Of a stretch of DNA of 64,000 bases, positions 8,716-19,500 are shown piece by piece. Under the pieces are notes generated by a model. The model was given only the letters and a program-made list of their open reading frames with translations, did not search any database and had not been told where the DNA came from. Within the stretch, counting starts at the first letter, position 1, and each line of letters opens with the position of its first letter. Source of the stretch: Echinicola pacifica DSM 19836 (lineage in GTDB: Bacteria; Bacteroidota; Bacteroidia; Cytophagales; Cyclobacteriaceae). The translations under genes were made by a program, and so were the position numbers. The stretch is taken from NCBI RefSeq assembly GCF_000373245.1, contig NZ_KB890755.1, positions 131,408-195,407 of the forward strand, in the 5' to 3' direction.

Positions 8716-11700
8716 TTAGAAGGAAACATTTGCCCCCACAGAAAATATTCTCGGTAGAGGATAATCCAAGGTTCCTACCCCCAATTCAGGGTCCCAACCA
8801 TACTCAAAGGCTGGGCTATTGCTCCAGATGGTACCGATATTCTCGAGAGATACCACGAGATTTAGCCCCTCAATGAATGAAAACCTTTCCATAAACGCCT
8901 TATTAAAATCATAGGTAAGCGTGATGTTCTGTAGTTTTATAAATTCGTTGTTCTGGATCAGGTGCGAAACACTAGAGTTATAGGCCTGAATTCCCGTGCC
9001 ACGTGGCGTAGGGAAGATCGCCTCAGGATTGCTCTGAGACCAATAATCGGTCTGGAAAGTATATACATTCGAACCATTCAGGAATGGCTCATGTGCATCG
9101 GCACTGGCCCACCACTGGTTATTGTCCAAGGTGCCATAGAACCTTGCAGACAGGCTAAAGCCCTTATAGCCTACGCCCATACTGAAGCCAAGATTCAGAT
9201 TTCGAGCACTGTTTCTGTCCAAAATCACCCGGTCGTCTGGGTCTATTACCCCATCGCCCTGATCAGGTACGCCGTCCCCATTGGTGTCCACGGTCAACTG
9301 ATCCACGTATTTATATCCTCCCACAAAGGTTCCTCCCATATTACTTTGATTGATCCGGGAAGTTCCATCAGGACCTGTATAGGCATCGATCTCCTCCTGG
9401 CTGTCAAAGAAGCCATCCGTCTGGTATCCCAGGCGATCATTGATGCTTTGGCCTACGGCAAAATTGATGGATTCTCTGCCCGCCACATCGGTGATCTCAT
9501 TGTCATAATCAGAGAAATTTCCCGATACCCAATAGTTTACCTTACCCACTTGATTTCGGTGCATCAGCTCAAATTCATAACCCCAGCTCTTGACAGAGTA
9601 TAAATTGGCTGGTACATTTCCGAATCCAAACTCAATAGGAGTCAGTACCTCATCGAGGATATCATCTCTATCGGTAATGAAATATTCAGCATTCATCTGG
9701 AATTTTCCTTGCAATAAAGAAAGGTCTAAGCCTAGGTTAAAGGTCGTAGCAGTCTCCCACTGAAGATCGGTACTTGCCGGACTTCCCAAAAATAATCGAG
9801 GCTGAATCTGCCCGTTGAAAGGATAGCCAGTCACATCCACATTCACCAGCTGCACCACTCTCCTGCCCACGCCTGAGTCATCACCAGACTGGCCATAGGA
9901 AGCTCGCAACTTCAACTGATCGATGGCGGAGAGGTCTTTCATAAATTCCTCCCTGGCGATATTCCATCCCACGGCCATAGCCGGGAAGAACCCATACCTA
10001 TTATTGGCGAGGAAATTTGAACTACCATCCACACGGAAAGAGGCCTCCGCCATGTATTTCCCCTTATAGCCATAATTGAATCGACCAAAATAGGATAAGG
10101 TGGTCGCATTTCCTCCTCTATACGAAGTGGTTCCTAGCGGATCAGCTCCCCCTTTAGATGGGTCCACATCCTGAATATTTACATTTGGAGTTTGCCCTAG
10201 CTGAAGGTCAATGACATTGTCCAATAAGAAATTCATTCTTCCTGCCGAAAAGCCTTCACTCTCCCCTTGCTCCGTCTGGAAACCTAATAAGGCCGAGATG
10301 GAATGATCTTCTTTCTCCAAACTATAATTTAAGGTGGATAGGGTACGCAATACATAGCCCGTAAGAGAGCTCAGATTTAAGGTTCTTGCCTCAGGATTTC
10401 CCCGGGTATAGATCCTGTTTGGGGAGCTAGGGTTGGTATAAGAATCAGGATCGGTATAGTCCAGTGACACATAATCATAGATATTAGACCAGTCTCTGAT
10501 GTTTTCATTGTTTTTGATAAAGGATACTCGTTCTTCAAACACCAAACCTTTAAAAGGCTTCACCTTTGCATAAATCTGGATATTGGTGGCATCCCTATTA
10601 TTTTTGGAGAAGCTTCCGGAGGCAGCTTCAGCGATAGGGTTTGGAGCTCCCGGACTTCCCTTTTCTGCCCAATAGCCATCTTCGGTTTTCACAGGATAAA
10701 AAGGTAAACCTAAGATTCCGTCCGCGCCGATGGCAGGCGTACTTTCGGTGATTCTATTACTTATCAGCGCATTGACACCAGTGCTAAACCAGTCGGTGAT
10801 ATCAGTATCCACTTTTACGCGGAGGTTGATTCTTTTGAAATTGTCTGAGCCTACCACCAATCCATCCTGGGTAAGGTAGCCAGCATTGATCAGATAGCCA
10901 GTTTTTTCGCTCCCTCCCGTTACGGATAGGTTATGCGACTGCTGTCCGGATTGCGATTGGTACAGCTCCTCGGCCCAGTTGGTTTCCGGGTAGAAGCCAC
11001 TTGCTGCAAGGGCCAGAGCATCCTGGTCATATACCTCATTTCCTGCTCCGGCGGCCACATTGGTAAACTGCATAAGCTCACTGGAATTTAGCATATCCGC
11101 AAGGGCGGTGGGCTTTTGCAGGGAATAATTATAGCGATAGTCCACGGAAATTTGCTCATTTCTTTTGGTTCCCTTGGTAGTCACGAGCATTACGCCATTG
11201 GCACCACGGGCACCATAGACGGATACTGCGGCAGCATCTTTCAGGATGCTGACACTTTCGATATCCTGAGGGTTTACATCCGAAAGTGACCCTTCAAATC
11301 CATCGATGATCACCAGGATGGAAGTGGAGTTTAGCGTGCTCGTTCCTCGAATAGAAAACCCTGGAGTGGATCCGGGACGGCCATTGCCATAGGCACCATT
11401 CAGACCGGCTACAGAGCCTAGCAGCGCAGACTGCACGCTGGTGACAGGCCGCTCGGTGACCTTGAGGTCTTCGGCAGACACCTGCGATATCGCACTTACC
11501 AGTTCGCTGGAGCGCTTCGTACCATAGCCGACCACCACGATTTCGTTTAGCCCTTCAGTACTTTCCAGAAGGGTGATATTGATGGTTTGGCGATTATTGA
11601 TGGATACTTCCTGCGATTCGAAACCAATATAGGAAAATACCAATATCGATTTTGGGCCAGAGGCGGTTAGGGTAAACTGCCCATCCATATCGGTTTGGGT

Positions 11701-12201
11701 TCCGTTGACGGTTCCTTTTTCCAGCACGGTCGCGCCGGGAAGGGGCTCGCCGGTGTCATCCAGCACTCTTCCTCGCACCTGCACCTCTTGCTTTTGGGCG
11801 ACTGGTACGTCAGCCTCAGGCCTGCTAGCAGATAGCGGCGGGGCCTCCTTCAGGATTACCTGCTTGCCTATGATCTTATAACTTATGCCTACCGGAGCAA
11901 AAATCTCCTTTAGAACTTCCGTAAGCGCTGAATTCTTAGCGTTTATATCAATAGGTTTAGTTAAATCCAGCTCCTCCTGGCTGTAAAAAAACCTATAATC
12001 AGTAATCTGCTCGATCTCTCCCATCACCTCAATGATGGGAGTATCTTTAGTGTCTAGGGTTATTTTGGACTTTTGGGCTAGCCCTGGTTCCGCCTTAAGC
12101 TGGAAAAATGTCACCATGATGATCAAAAACGAAAATTTGATCTTGAGATGAAGAAGGGAAGATTTCCGCTTAGTACGTTTTGTTAGGAAATGTATATTCA
12201 T
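8716..12201 (-). CDS. SusC/RagA TonB-dependent transporter with N-terminal STN signalling domain
   Basis: A 1161-residue outer-membrane transporter. In order: export signal (about 1-42), an STN (secretin/TonB short N-terminal) domain at about 45-117, a carboxypeptidase-D-like beta-sandwich at about 139-215 (VRGRVLDDTGEPLPGATV), the plug starting at VVVGYGTKRSSELVSAISQV near 222 with the SusC signature GARGANGVMLVTTKG, and a C-terminal beta-barrel ending in a Phe (GANVSF). The STN domain is the part that in FecA-type transporters contacts the anti-sigma factor; the FecR gene immediately upstream fits that, so the transporter probably senses its own substrate. It is the only one of the three SusC proteins here that has an STN domain. 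Confidence 0.97.
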   Translation of the reverse strand: MNIHFLTKRTKRKSSLLHLKIKFSFLIIMVTFFQLKAEPGLAQKSKITLDTKDTPIIEVMGEIEQITDYRFFYSQEELDLTKPIDINAKNSALTEVLKEIFAPVGISYKIIGKQVILKEAPPLSASRPEADVPVAQKQEVQVRGRVLDDTGEPLPGATVLEKGTVNGTQTDMDGQFTLTASGPKSILVFSYIGFESQEVSINNRQTINITLLESTEGLNEIVVVGYGTKRSSELVSAISQVSAEDLKVTERPVTSVQSALLGSVAGLNGAYGNGRPGSTPGFSIRGTSTLNSTSILVIIDGFEGSLSDVNPQDIESVSILKDAAAVSVYGARGANGVMLVTTKGTKRNEQISVDYRYNYSLQKPTALADMLNSSELMQFTNVAAGAGNEVYDQDALALAASGFYPETNWAEELYQSQSGQQSHNLSVTGGSEKTGYLINAGYLTQDGLVVGSDNFKRINLRVKVDTDITDWFSTGVNALISNRITESTPAIGADGILGLPFYPVKTEDGYWAEKGSPGAPNPIAEAASGSFSKNNRDATNIQIYAKVKPFKGLVFEERVSFIKNNENIRDWSNIYDYVSLDYTDPDSYTNPSSPNRIYTRGNPEARTLNLSSLTGYVLRTLSTLNYSLEKEDHSISALLGFQTEQGESEGFSAGRMNFLLDNVIDLQLGQTPNVNIQDVDPSKGGADPLGTTSYRGGNATTLSYFGRFNYGYKGKYMAEASFRVDGSSNFLANNRYGFFPAMAVGWNIAREEFMKDLSAIDQLKLRASYGQSGDDSGVGRRVVQLVNVDVTGYPFNGQIQPRLFLGSPASTDLQWETATTFNLGLDLSLLQGKFQMNAEYFITDRDDILDEVLTPIEFGFGNVPANLYSVKSWGYEFELMHRNQVGKVNYWVSGNFSDYDNEITDVAGRESINFAVGQSINDRLGYQTDGFFDSQEEIDAYTGPDGTSRINQSNMGGTFVGGYKYVDQLTVDTNGDGVPDQGDGVIDPDDRVILDRNSARNLNLGFSMGVGYKGFSLSARFYGTLDNNQWWASADAHEPFLNGSNVYTFQTDYWSQSNPEAIFPTPRGTGIQAYNSSVSHLIQNNEFIKLQNITLTYDFNKAFMERFSFIEGLNLVVSLENIGTIWSNSPAFEYGWDPELGVGTLDYPLPRIFSVGANVSF

Positions 12202-12327
12202 AAGTTTGAATTTATTGTTTCATAATTAGTAATTAGGATCGTCAAATGTGGGTACAGATCACGATTGATTTTTCATCATAGGCAGCTATTTATTTCTAAT
12301 CTCTCTTCTCTTTTATTGATCATCACA

Positions 12328-13506
12328 CTATTGCTCAGGGTAAATAATAATCCCGTCATTTTCTATACTATAGTTGAATGGGGTATGACCCTTAAATACA
12401 TCCAGGATCTGAGTCAGGGACTCCTCCTTAAATGTTCCCGAATAACCCTTCTGGCTGTTCTCTATAAATTTATTTTCTATACTTATATCAAAATGTCTTT
12501 CTAAGCGCTTCAGGATATTCTCAAAGGGGTCATTGATAAAAACCAGTTCGTCCGTGGTCCAGGCGATGTATTTATTGACATTGACCTCCTCCACGTTGAT
12601 GGCACCTTCCGCCGATAAGGCGCGCTGACCCGGCACGATGAGTCTAGGCTCGGCAGCGGCTGACTTGTCCTTTACCCCCACGCTGCCCTCCACCAGTACG
12701 GTGCTGGTAAATAGCTCATTGGGATAAGAAGTGACGATGAATTTGGTTCCAAAAACCTGGGTATCCATCTGGTCGGTCACCACGGTAAAGAGCCGTTCCT
12801 TGTCTGGGGCCACCTCAAAATAAGCCTCCCCCTGTAGGTACACTGTTCTGGGCAGATCACTCAGAAAACTAATAGGAAACTTGATCCAAGAGCCAGCATT
12901 TAGCTTGACCTTGGTCCCATCCGAAAGCACGAGGTCAAACTGCTCCCCATAAGGCACGGTCAGCTTATTGTATTTCAGTTCTGTTACATTCTCCTGCACC
13001 GCATTATAATGTAGGGTCTTGCTCGAGCGGGTGATGGACACCGCTTTATTATTGCTTTCAATGATCGTGGGGGCCTGACCATCCAAGGACTGCAGCCGTC
13101 CATCCTCCAACTCCAAAGTCACACGAGAGGCGACTTGCTCTTCCACAAGGCCTTTGGTAAAGCTGCCGGAAAGATAAATAGTCAGCCCTGCCACCAACAC
13201 GGTGATAAGCACCGCGGCCACTTTCAGGAAGGAGCTAAACTGGAATGGCTTAGGACCTTTACCCTCTCTGCGCCCCTCAATGATATTCTTCCACATCTCA
13301 TCTATTTCGGCCCCTTCGATCTCATCCGAATCAAAATTTAAGGCCTGAATAATCCGCCTGGCCTCAGCGACCTCATCCGCTTTTTCGGGATGCTCCAGCA
13401 GCCAGCTTTCCCAAAACTTCAGCGTCATGGCATCAGGCGCAATTATCCATTTCTGGAAGTATTCGTCTTGTACAAAGTCCTCTACACTATATTTTATATA
13501 TCTCAT
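12328..13506 (-). CDS. FecR-family anti-sigma factor
   Basis: Inner-membrane anti-sigma factor of 392 residues, started at the ATG at 13506; the upstream in-frame TTG at 13518 is less likely. It has a cytoplasmic N-terminal helical sigma-binding region (about 1-80), one transmembrane segment (about 92-113), a periplasmic FecR domain with EQFDLVLSDGTKVKLNAGSWIKFP and YLQGEAYFEVAPDKERLFTV, and a C-terminal STN-like/DUF4974 module (FENILKRLERHFDISIEN). The protein is expected to hold the ECF sigma factor inactive until the STN domain of the loaded SusC contacts its periplasmic part. The order sigma, FecR, SusC, SusD is the standard Bacteroidota arrangement. A 126-nt gap separates it from SusC. 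Confidence 0.95.
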   Translation of the reverse strand: MRYIKYSVEDFVQDEYFQKWIIAPDAMTLKFWESWLLEHPEKADEVAEARRIIQALNFDSDEIEGAEIDEMWKNIIEGRREGKGPKPFQFSSFLKVAAVLITVLVAGLTIYLSGSFTKGLVEEQVASRVTLELEDGRLQSLDGQAPTIIESNNKAVSITRSSKTLHYNAVQENVTELKYNKLTVPYGEQFDLVLSDGTKVKLNAGSWIKFPISFLSDLPRTVYLQGEAYFEVAPDKERLFTVVTDQMDTQVFGTKFIVTSYPNELFTSTVLVEGSVGVKDKSAAAEPRLIVPGQRALSAEGAINVEEVNVNKYIAWTTDELVFINDPFENILKRLERHFDISIENKFIENSQKGYSGTFKEESLTQILDVFKGHTPFNYSIENDGIIIYPEQ

Positions 13507-14168
13507 TATCGATTTCAAAAGAAATAAATCACCAATCGCTCATTTATAGAGAGAAGATTTCTTCCTTTTTACTTATGAAAAATTTAACTTTTTTTAATAA
13601 AATTTGTAAATCGGCCTCTAAAGCCATTTATGAAGGTATTTTATTGATTAAAAAAAATCCTAATCCAGCCATCTGCAGCGACTATTATTGCCAACTTTCT
13701 AAAGACAATACTCATCATTCCCTGGGATAGTATTCTTAGGAACTTATGAATCCTAGGCTTTAGGTTAAGGACTTTTTGCTGGTGAATTAGGCCTGGCATC
13801 GGCCCTACAAAAAGTCATATGAATTATCAGGAACGTTCGCTTAGACGCTACACCTATCCGTCTGGACAATACTCTTGAAGCCAGATAGCATGTATTAAGG
13901 ACCTGAAAAGTCTCTTCCTTCACCGGCTCCACACAAAACCCCTAAGAGTAGCTGATCAGTATCCCGGACTGGTAGTAGAATGAACTTTCGTTAAAATCAA
14001 AAAAGAGGAGGCTGAAGCTTTAGACATCCAATCGGCATCAAACTATTTACACCGAAAATAGAAGGATGCTCCGGGAAAGCCTTCTGATATAGTGAATAAC
14101 ACCTTCTCGTCTTTTCCATACTGAAATTTTAGCCTACTATTTCTTGCAAGTTCGCTAAATCAAAACTG
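13507..14168. other. Intergenic region between sigma factor and anti-sigma genes, no gene seen
   Basis: About 660 nt with no open frame of useful length on either strand; short frames are broken by stops every 20-40 codons. It holds a 9-bp inverted repeat (gactttttg at 13770-13778, caaaaagtc at 13808-13816) with an inner ggcc/ggcc pair, but no U-run. The gap is long for a sigma/anti-sigma pair that is usually adjacent, so it could carry the FecR promoter or the remains of a decayed gene; I can support neither from sequence alone. Confidence 0.5.
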
Positions 14169-14846
14169 CTACAGCTCAAAAAGGGCTAAGCTGAGAAGGG
14201 CTATGGCTAGGCTAAAAATATACTTAAGGTGTTTGCGCAGTAGTTTTATGGCATGGGCCATCAAATTATAGGTGGCCTTCCTGTCGAGCTTCATCACCTC
14301 ACCAATCTGATTGTAACTGAGATGGCAATAAAATTTCAAATGGATGATTTCCTTTTGCTTTTCGGTAAGCTGGCTTAGCGCGTTTTTGAGTTTTTGTCGG
14401 TCCTCATCTAAGCGCTGCTTTTCGATCAACTTTATCTCATCCGAAGCGGTGCAGGCATTTTCTAGTTCTGCTTCTTCCACCGATTTAAATAAGGAGGAAG
14501 AGGTGGTTTTCTGTTTCAGTAGCTTTCGGCGGAAGGACTTAAAAAGGTAAAATTTTATGGAGCTGACAGAGCCTAATCGATCTTTACTTTCCCAGATTTC
14601 TATAAATAAATCCTGAATACAATCTTTTACCAAGCTCTTGTCTTGTACTAACTTCAATCCATATTTATAGAGTGTCTCTACATTATCCTTATAAATGCTG
14701 GCATAAGCCTCCTCATCCCCAGCCTTAAACCTAGCCCATAATAGCTCATCATTCGCAACAGGAATAGCCTTTTGTTGCACAGCTCTGTCCTCATGCGAGG
14801 CATGCAAATTTCTGACGCTATCACTATTTTCCTTGCTAATATTCAC
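14169..14846 (-). CDS. ECF RNA polymerase sigma factor, Bacteroidota FecI-type
   Basis: A 225-residue ECF sigma factor. Region 2 lies at about 36-105 (LLWARFKAGDEEAYASIY, DCIQDLFIEIWESKDRL) and region 4 at about 150-200 (LTEKQKEIIHLKFYCHLSYNQIGEVMKLDRKATYNLMAHAIKLLRK). The start is a GTG at 14846: the frame is closed by a TAA eight codons upstream, and no ATG exists until far into the protein. After region 4 comes a hydrophobic tail (about 205-222, YIFSLAIALLSLALF) that could touch the membrane, as seen in some Bacteroidota sigma factors. It is predicted to drive the FecR/SusCD genes downstream once released by FecR. It does not overlap any other unit. Confidence 0.94.
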   Translation of the reverse strand: MNISKENSDSVRNLHASHEDRAVQQKAIPVANDELLWARFKAGDEEAYASIYKDNVETLYKYGLKLVQDKSLVKDCIQDLFIEIWESKDRLGSVSSIKFYLFKSFRRKLLKQKTTSSSLFKSVEEAELENACTASDEIKLIEKQRLDEDRQKLKNALSQLTEKQKEIIHLKFYCHLSYNQIGEVMKLDRKATYNLMAHAIKLLRKHLKYIFSLAIALLSLALFEL

Positions 14847-15312
14847 CTTAGGCCATTCTTCCCATTATAAAGTAAAAACCAATATTGCGCATATCCATGG
14901 GAATTCCAAATCTTTAAGCTAAATACTTTTAGCATAGAGCATTGTAAGAATTAGCCAATCCTTAGTACCATTTACCTATTTTACTTTCATTTCTACCTAA
15001 TTCCCTTTCGATTATTATATTTGATTTGGATTAATTGAAATTCATCATCACCACACGATTAAACCCATAAAGTGTTAATGAGCTCAAATACAGCTAGAAT
15101 CTAACTATAAGGCGGCTCCCAAACAAGAGGCAGAGGAAAGTCCATTCGCTCAGGTAAGAGAATCAGGGCAGTTCCCCCAAACTCACAGGTTAAACATTTT
15201 TGGAAAGGAAGTATAGTGCTCCTCAATAAAAAATGATATTCACAGAAAAGCTTTGGGTAAGCATTCCTCTTTATTGGCCATTTCTCCCTTATCCCAGTCG
15301 AAGCTGCCCCTG
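14847..15312. other. Intergenic region upstream of the sigma gene, no gene seen
   Basis: About 466 nt, AT-rich near the sigma gene. It must contain the sigma gene promoter and the 3' end of the winged-helix regulator transcript, but I find no clear TAnnTTTG element, no U-run hairpin and no coding frame. Confidence 0.5.
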
Positions 15313-16455
15313 CTAATCCTCCAGCACTTCCAACTCCACCAGCTCACAGCCCAGGTCAGTTCGTCCAATGCCCGCTACCTTAAACAATGCATTGAATTGA
15401 GTATTTTGGCTAGGCAGCTGCGCATAAAAGGCTTCTAATTCTTTGGGATTGGTGAATTTCTCCACGGCAGCGATCACCCCTATATCATTATTACCAGCGA
15501 ATAATAAGATGCTATTACCTCTGTCCGAAAATCTATTAAAGGACACCATGACATAGGAATCCCTGCGCTCATTAATGCGGCTATCCCTCATGACCTCCCC
15601 AATCTGTTTATGGATAATTTGTCCTCGCTCAAGTGCAAATTTCTTGGATGATTTCAAGAACACCTCCTCTAATCGGTACAGACCTTTATATGGGCCAATA
15701 TAGATGATATTATTCCGCTTTAGTTCGTCCAAAGCCAGTTCGGAGCCCAAGCTGATGGTCAGATGTCGCTTATATTGGGTAAACCAGGAGGATAAGGCTG
15801 CGGCCGACACCGGCCCCATTTTGGTAACAAATGAATATTGGGCCTTGTCTAAAGTGGTCCAGGGGAGTGTATCCCGGGAATGGAGCGCGCGAAGCTCCGT
15901 TTCAGAATTTACCCCATCCACATAGATCGAGCTGGTAAGGCCGGTAGCATCCTTTCCCCGGAGGGTAAAATGATCCCCTACATAGCAGATGGTCTCAATC
16001 TCATCCTCCAAAAATGCAGCCCATAAATATGTATTATTTGATAGTCTGCTATAAAAAATCCCTGCAATTATAATTGCCACAACCACCAGCGCTAGGAGCA
16101 GTTTATAGGGCGTTTTACTGACTTTTCTGCGCTCTATGCTGAGGTTATATTGCCCTTTTTCGATTCTAAAAATTAGAGGATCATTCTGACCTTCCTGCTG
16201 ATAATATTCATCAAGCTTATTGCGGAGGTTAAACATATACACCCTCACCTTGCCATCATAGGAGATATCGGCCGAGGAATGCTGAAACAATTTGACCTCG
16301 ATCAGGGCTTCCTTAAGCTTGAGTTTTTCAAAGTAAGCTTCCACAAGAAAGGTCAAAATCTTACTATAAACAGGCGAATCACGGAAGCTCTTGCTCAAGC
16401 AGATCCTCTCTAAGGCTTGATAAACTTGATTTGTCTCTTCTGAATTATTATTCAT
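15313..16455 (-). CDS. Membrane-tethered winged-helix transcriptional regulator (ToxR-like topology)
   Basis: A 380-residue protein with no signal peptide. Residues about 10-108 match the winged-helix region found at the N-terminus of Acidobacteria/Myxobacteria TPR and cyclase-like regulators: FLVEAYFEKLKLKEALIEVKLF, then D-x-K-VRVYMFNLRNKLDEYY, then DPLIFRIEKGQYNLSI. One transmembrane helix follows at about 117-136 (LLLALVVVAIIIAGIFY). The remaining 245 residues would be periplasmic and match nothing I recognise; they contain SYVMVSFNRFSDRGNSILLFAGNNDIG. This topology suggests DNA binding controlled directly by a periplasmic signal. The gene is divergent from the GH2-GH29 unit across a 142-nt gap that contains a perfect palindrome, so it is the obvious candidate regulator of that unit and of itself. 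Function is inferred. Confidence 0.8.
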   Translation of the reverse strand: MNNNSEETNQVYQALERICLSKSFRDSPVYSKILTFLVEAYFEKLKLKEALIEVKLFQHSSADISYDGKVRVYMFNLRNKLDEYYQQEGQNDPLIFRIEKGQYNLSIERRKVSKTPYKLLLALVVVAIIIAGIFYSRLSNNTYLWAAFLEDEIETICYVGDHFTLRGKDATGLTSSIYVDGVNSETELRALHSRDTLPWTTLDKAQYSFVTKMGPVSAAALSSWFTQYKRHLTISLGSELALDELKRNNIIYIGPYKGLYRLEEVFLKSSKKFALERGQIIHKQIGEVMRDSRINERRDSYVMVSFNRFSDRGNSILLFAGNNDIGVIAAVEKFTNPKELEAFYAQLPSQNTQFNALFKVAGIGRTDLGCELVELEVLED

Positions 16456-16482
16456 AAACTCTTAAAATATCACCAATGGTGG

Positions 16483-16501
16483 GTTAATAACGGTTATTAA
16501 C
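16483..16501. promoter_or_regulatory. Perfect 19-bp palindrome, candidate operator
   Basis: gttaataac, one central g, then gttattaac: 9-bp arms with no mismatch. It lies in the 142-nt divergent gap, 28 nt upstream of the winged-helix regulator start and 97 nt upstream of the GH2 start. A dimeric regulator would bind such a site; the neighbouring winged-helix protein is the natural candidate. No U-run follows on either strand, so a terminator role is unlikely. Confidence 0.6.
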
Positions 16502-16597
16502 TCAGTTATACTTATAATCCCCATCAACATCATGTATCTTGATTCCTCATTAAGCATAAAAAACATTTTCATACAATAGCCAATTTTAATTAACCCA

Positions 16598-19500
16598 ATG
16601 CAAGCAAAATACCTTTTCATCTTTTTGATCCTGCTGCTAAGTCATAGCAGCATAGCTCAGCGGCAAGTGATCAGCTTCAATACAGACTGGAAGTTTTACC
16701 TTCAGCAAAAGTCTCAGGATACAATTCCCGAAAATAGTGATTTAGTATGGAAAAGCGTAAAGATTCCTCATGACTGGGCGCATGAAATGGGCATTTCCCG
16801 CGATGGAGCCCAGCAGGATCGTGGGGGATATTTCGGCGGAGGAATAGGCTGGTACAGCAAGGAGTTTGACCTCAGCGATACTGATCCCGACCTGGAAAAA
16901 GTCATATTAGAGTTTGACGGAGTATATATGAATAGCGAGGTATGGATCAATGGCCAATATCTTGGGAAGAGGCCTTATGGCTATATTTCCTTTCGCTATG
17001 ATATCAGCCCCTACCTGAAGCCCAAAAACAATCAGTTAATCCTCCGGGTGGACAACTCCCTGGAGCCCTCTGCAAGGTGGTATCATCCCTGTGGCATCTA
17101 TGCCCCTGTGAGACTCATTAAGAGCCAAAACATGCGCATAGCTGCGAATGGAATCCAGCTAAACACAAGTGAAGTGAAGGCCGATCAAGCCACCCTGACC
17201 ATTGCCATGAAGCTGGAAGCAGATCAGCTGCCAAAAAAACTGAGTTATGAGCATAAGGTATATGACCAGTCTGACCAGCTGGTGGCGGAGTATAAGCAAT
17301 CTGCCAGCACCAAAAAACAAGGTGAAATAATCGTCAGGGACCAAATGACCCTGATGGAACCACGGCTATGGAGTCCGGATCAGCCGCATCTGTATCGTGT
17401 GGAATCGAGAGTTTATAGTAAAAAGGAGCTGATAGACCAGGTGTCCACTAGCTTTGGGGTGAGGACCATCTCCTGGGAGGTGGAAACAGGATTTCACCTC
17501 AATGGCAAGCAAACCAAGCTGCTGGGAGTATGTGAGCATTATGAAGGAGGCCCGGTGGGTGGAGCATGGCCGCGGCCCTTATTGAAATGGAAGCTGATGA
17601 AGCTGAAAGACATGGGGGTAAATGCCGTAAGAACGGCTCATAACCCTGCCCCACCCATGTTCTATGAGCTATGTGATGAACTTGGGATCATGGTGATGGA
17701 TGAGATTTTTGATGGATGGAGTAAGAAAGCGCCTGAGGATTATGGAAAGCAGGCTTTTGATGACTGGTGGGAAAAAGACCTTAGCGAGTGGATTGAGCGA
17801 AATAGGAATCACCCTTCCATCATTATCTATAGTTTAGGAAATGAAACCAAAGGCGATATTGCAGCGCAGCTGGTCGCAAAATGCCATGAACTGGATCCCA
17901 GCAGGCTGGTGACCTCGGGGCATAGTGGCTCCGATTTCATGGATGTATTTGGGGTGAATGGACATAGTGAAAAAATGTCCTTTTACGAAAATCCTGAGGA
18001 ACATCTTAAAAACAAACCCTTTATCGCCACGGAGGCTCCGCATACCTGGCAGACAAGAGGATATTATAGAACCTCTACCTGGTTTAGAGATGGCTATCCC
18101 CACCCGCGCCAGGATCCCTTTCCGCTGGAAGACCTTGCGGAGGAAGAGGTATTCCATTACGAATGGGCTCCAGTATCCAAGTGGGCCAATCAAAAACAAC
18201 ATTTCAACTCCTCCTATGATAATGCAATGGTAAGGATCTCTGCCCGCAAAAACTGGGAACTGATGCGTGACCTGCCTTGGTTTAGTGGGCATTTTAGATG
18301 GACAGGATTTGACTATTATGGAGAAGCTGGCTATGTCCATGGCGGATGGCCATTTAGGCTATTTATGGGTGGCGCACTGGATGTGGCAGGCTTCGAAAAA
18401 GACCTGTTTTACTTCTATCAAAGTCAGTGGACCAAAGAGCCTATGACCCATATCCTACCCCACTGGACGCATCCCACCGTTGAGGAAGGCACAGAAATAC
18501 CCGTTTGGGTGTATTCCAACTGTGATGAGGTGGAGCTATTCTTCAATGGAAAGTCGCTCGGAAAGGACCGACCGGGTACCCAATGGGATCAGATGCAATG
18601 TGAGTGGATGGTACCTTATCAAGAAGGAACCCTCACGGCCAAAGGTTATATAGACGGCAAACTTGTTTCTGAAACTCATCAAAGCACCGCAAAGACTCCT
18701 TCGCACTTAGGCCTGAAGCTGGACACGAAGCAGCTCGACCCAGCAGAGGATAAGATAGCCATCGTCACCGCCAGTACAGAGGACCAAAATGGCGTAGTCT
18801 ATCCCTATGGCGAGACCAAGGTGTTTTATAAGCTGCTGGGAGATGCGCGGATATTGGCACTGGAAAATGGTGACCCCGTGGACACCAGCCTCAATGTGGG
18901 CATCATGGAGAAGAAAGCCTTCATGGGATTGACCAATGCCTTTATAGAAATGGAAGATGCCGATAAGGCCGTAAACCTGATAGCTGGGTCCATCCTTGGA
19001 GAGAAGCAGCTTATCAGCTCCAATAAGATCTCCATTGATGTACAGTTCCTCAATCTGCTGGGAAACAGCAGCGATCCGATGTTTAGCATCTATTATACCA
19101 CCGATGGCAGCACTCCTTCCCGGTCTGGCAAGCAATATATGGAATCCTTTGAGGTCGAAAATAAAACGACGGTGCGGGCTATAGTCTATGAGGGCGAGGA
19201 AATTGTACTGACCATGGAGGAGTATTTTGCCAAGGATCAGGGTCTTTATTTTGGTCAGAAGGAGAGTATGCAGGCAGCGAGCTTAAGTGGCATGCCAGCG
19301 ACAGAAGCCGAGTATAAGGGGGCTAGCCCTTCCACGGACCAGGATGGCAATGGATATCTGGACTTTGGAGGGCAGGAAGGGTATATCAAATGGTACCAAG
19401 AAAATGACGGAAGCCGAGGGGAATATTCTCTTATCATCCGCTATGCCAGCAATGACCCTAAATCTACACGGCCTATGGGATTATACATCAATGGGAAAAA

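Noticed and set aside
8962..9603. Open frame of 213 codons on the plus strand
   Set aside because: Antisense to the SusC barrel region; composition and lack of any motif mark it as a shadow.
13770..13816. 9-bp inverted repeat in the sigma/FecR gap as a terminator
   Set aside because: Loop of 29 nt and no U-run on the minus strand; too weak for an intrinsic terminator.
13507..14168. Decayed gene or transposase remnant
   Set aside because: Short frames such as the one at 13818 look vaguely protein-like but match nothing I recognise and are broken by stops; not enough to call a pseudogene.
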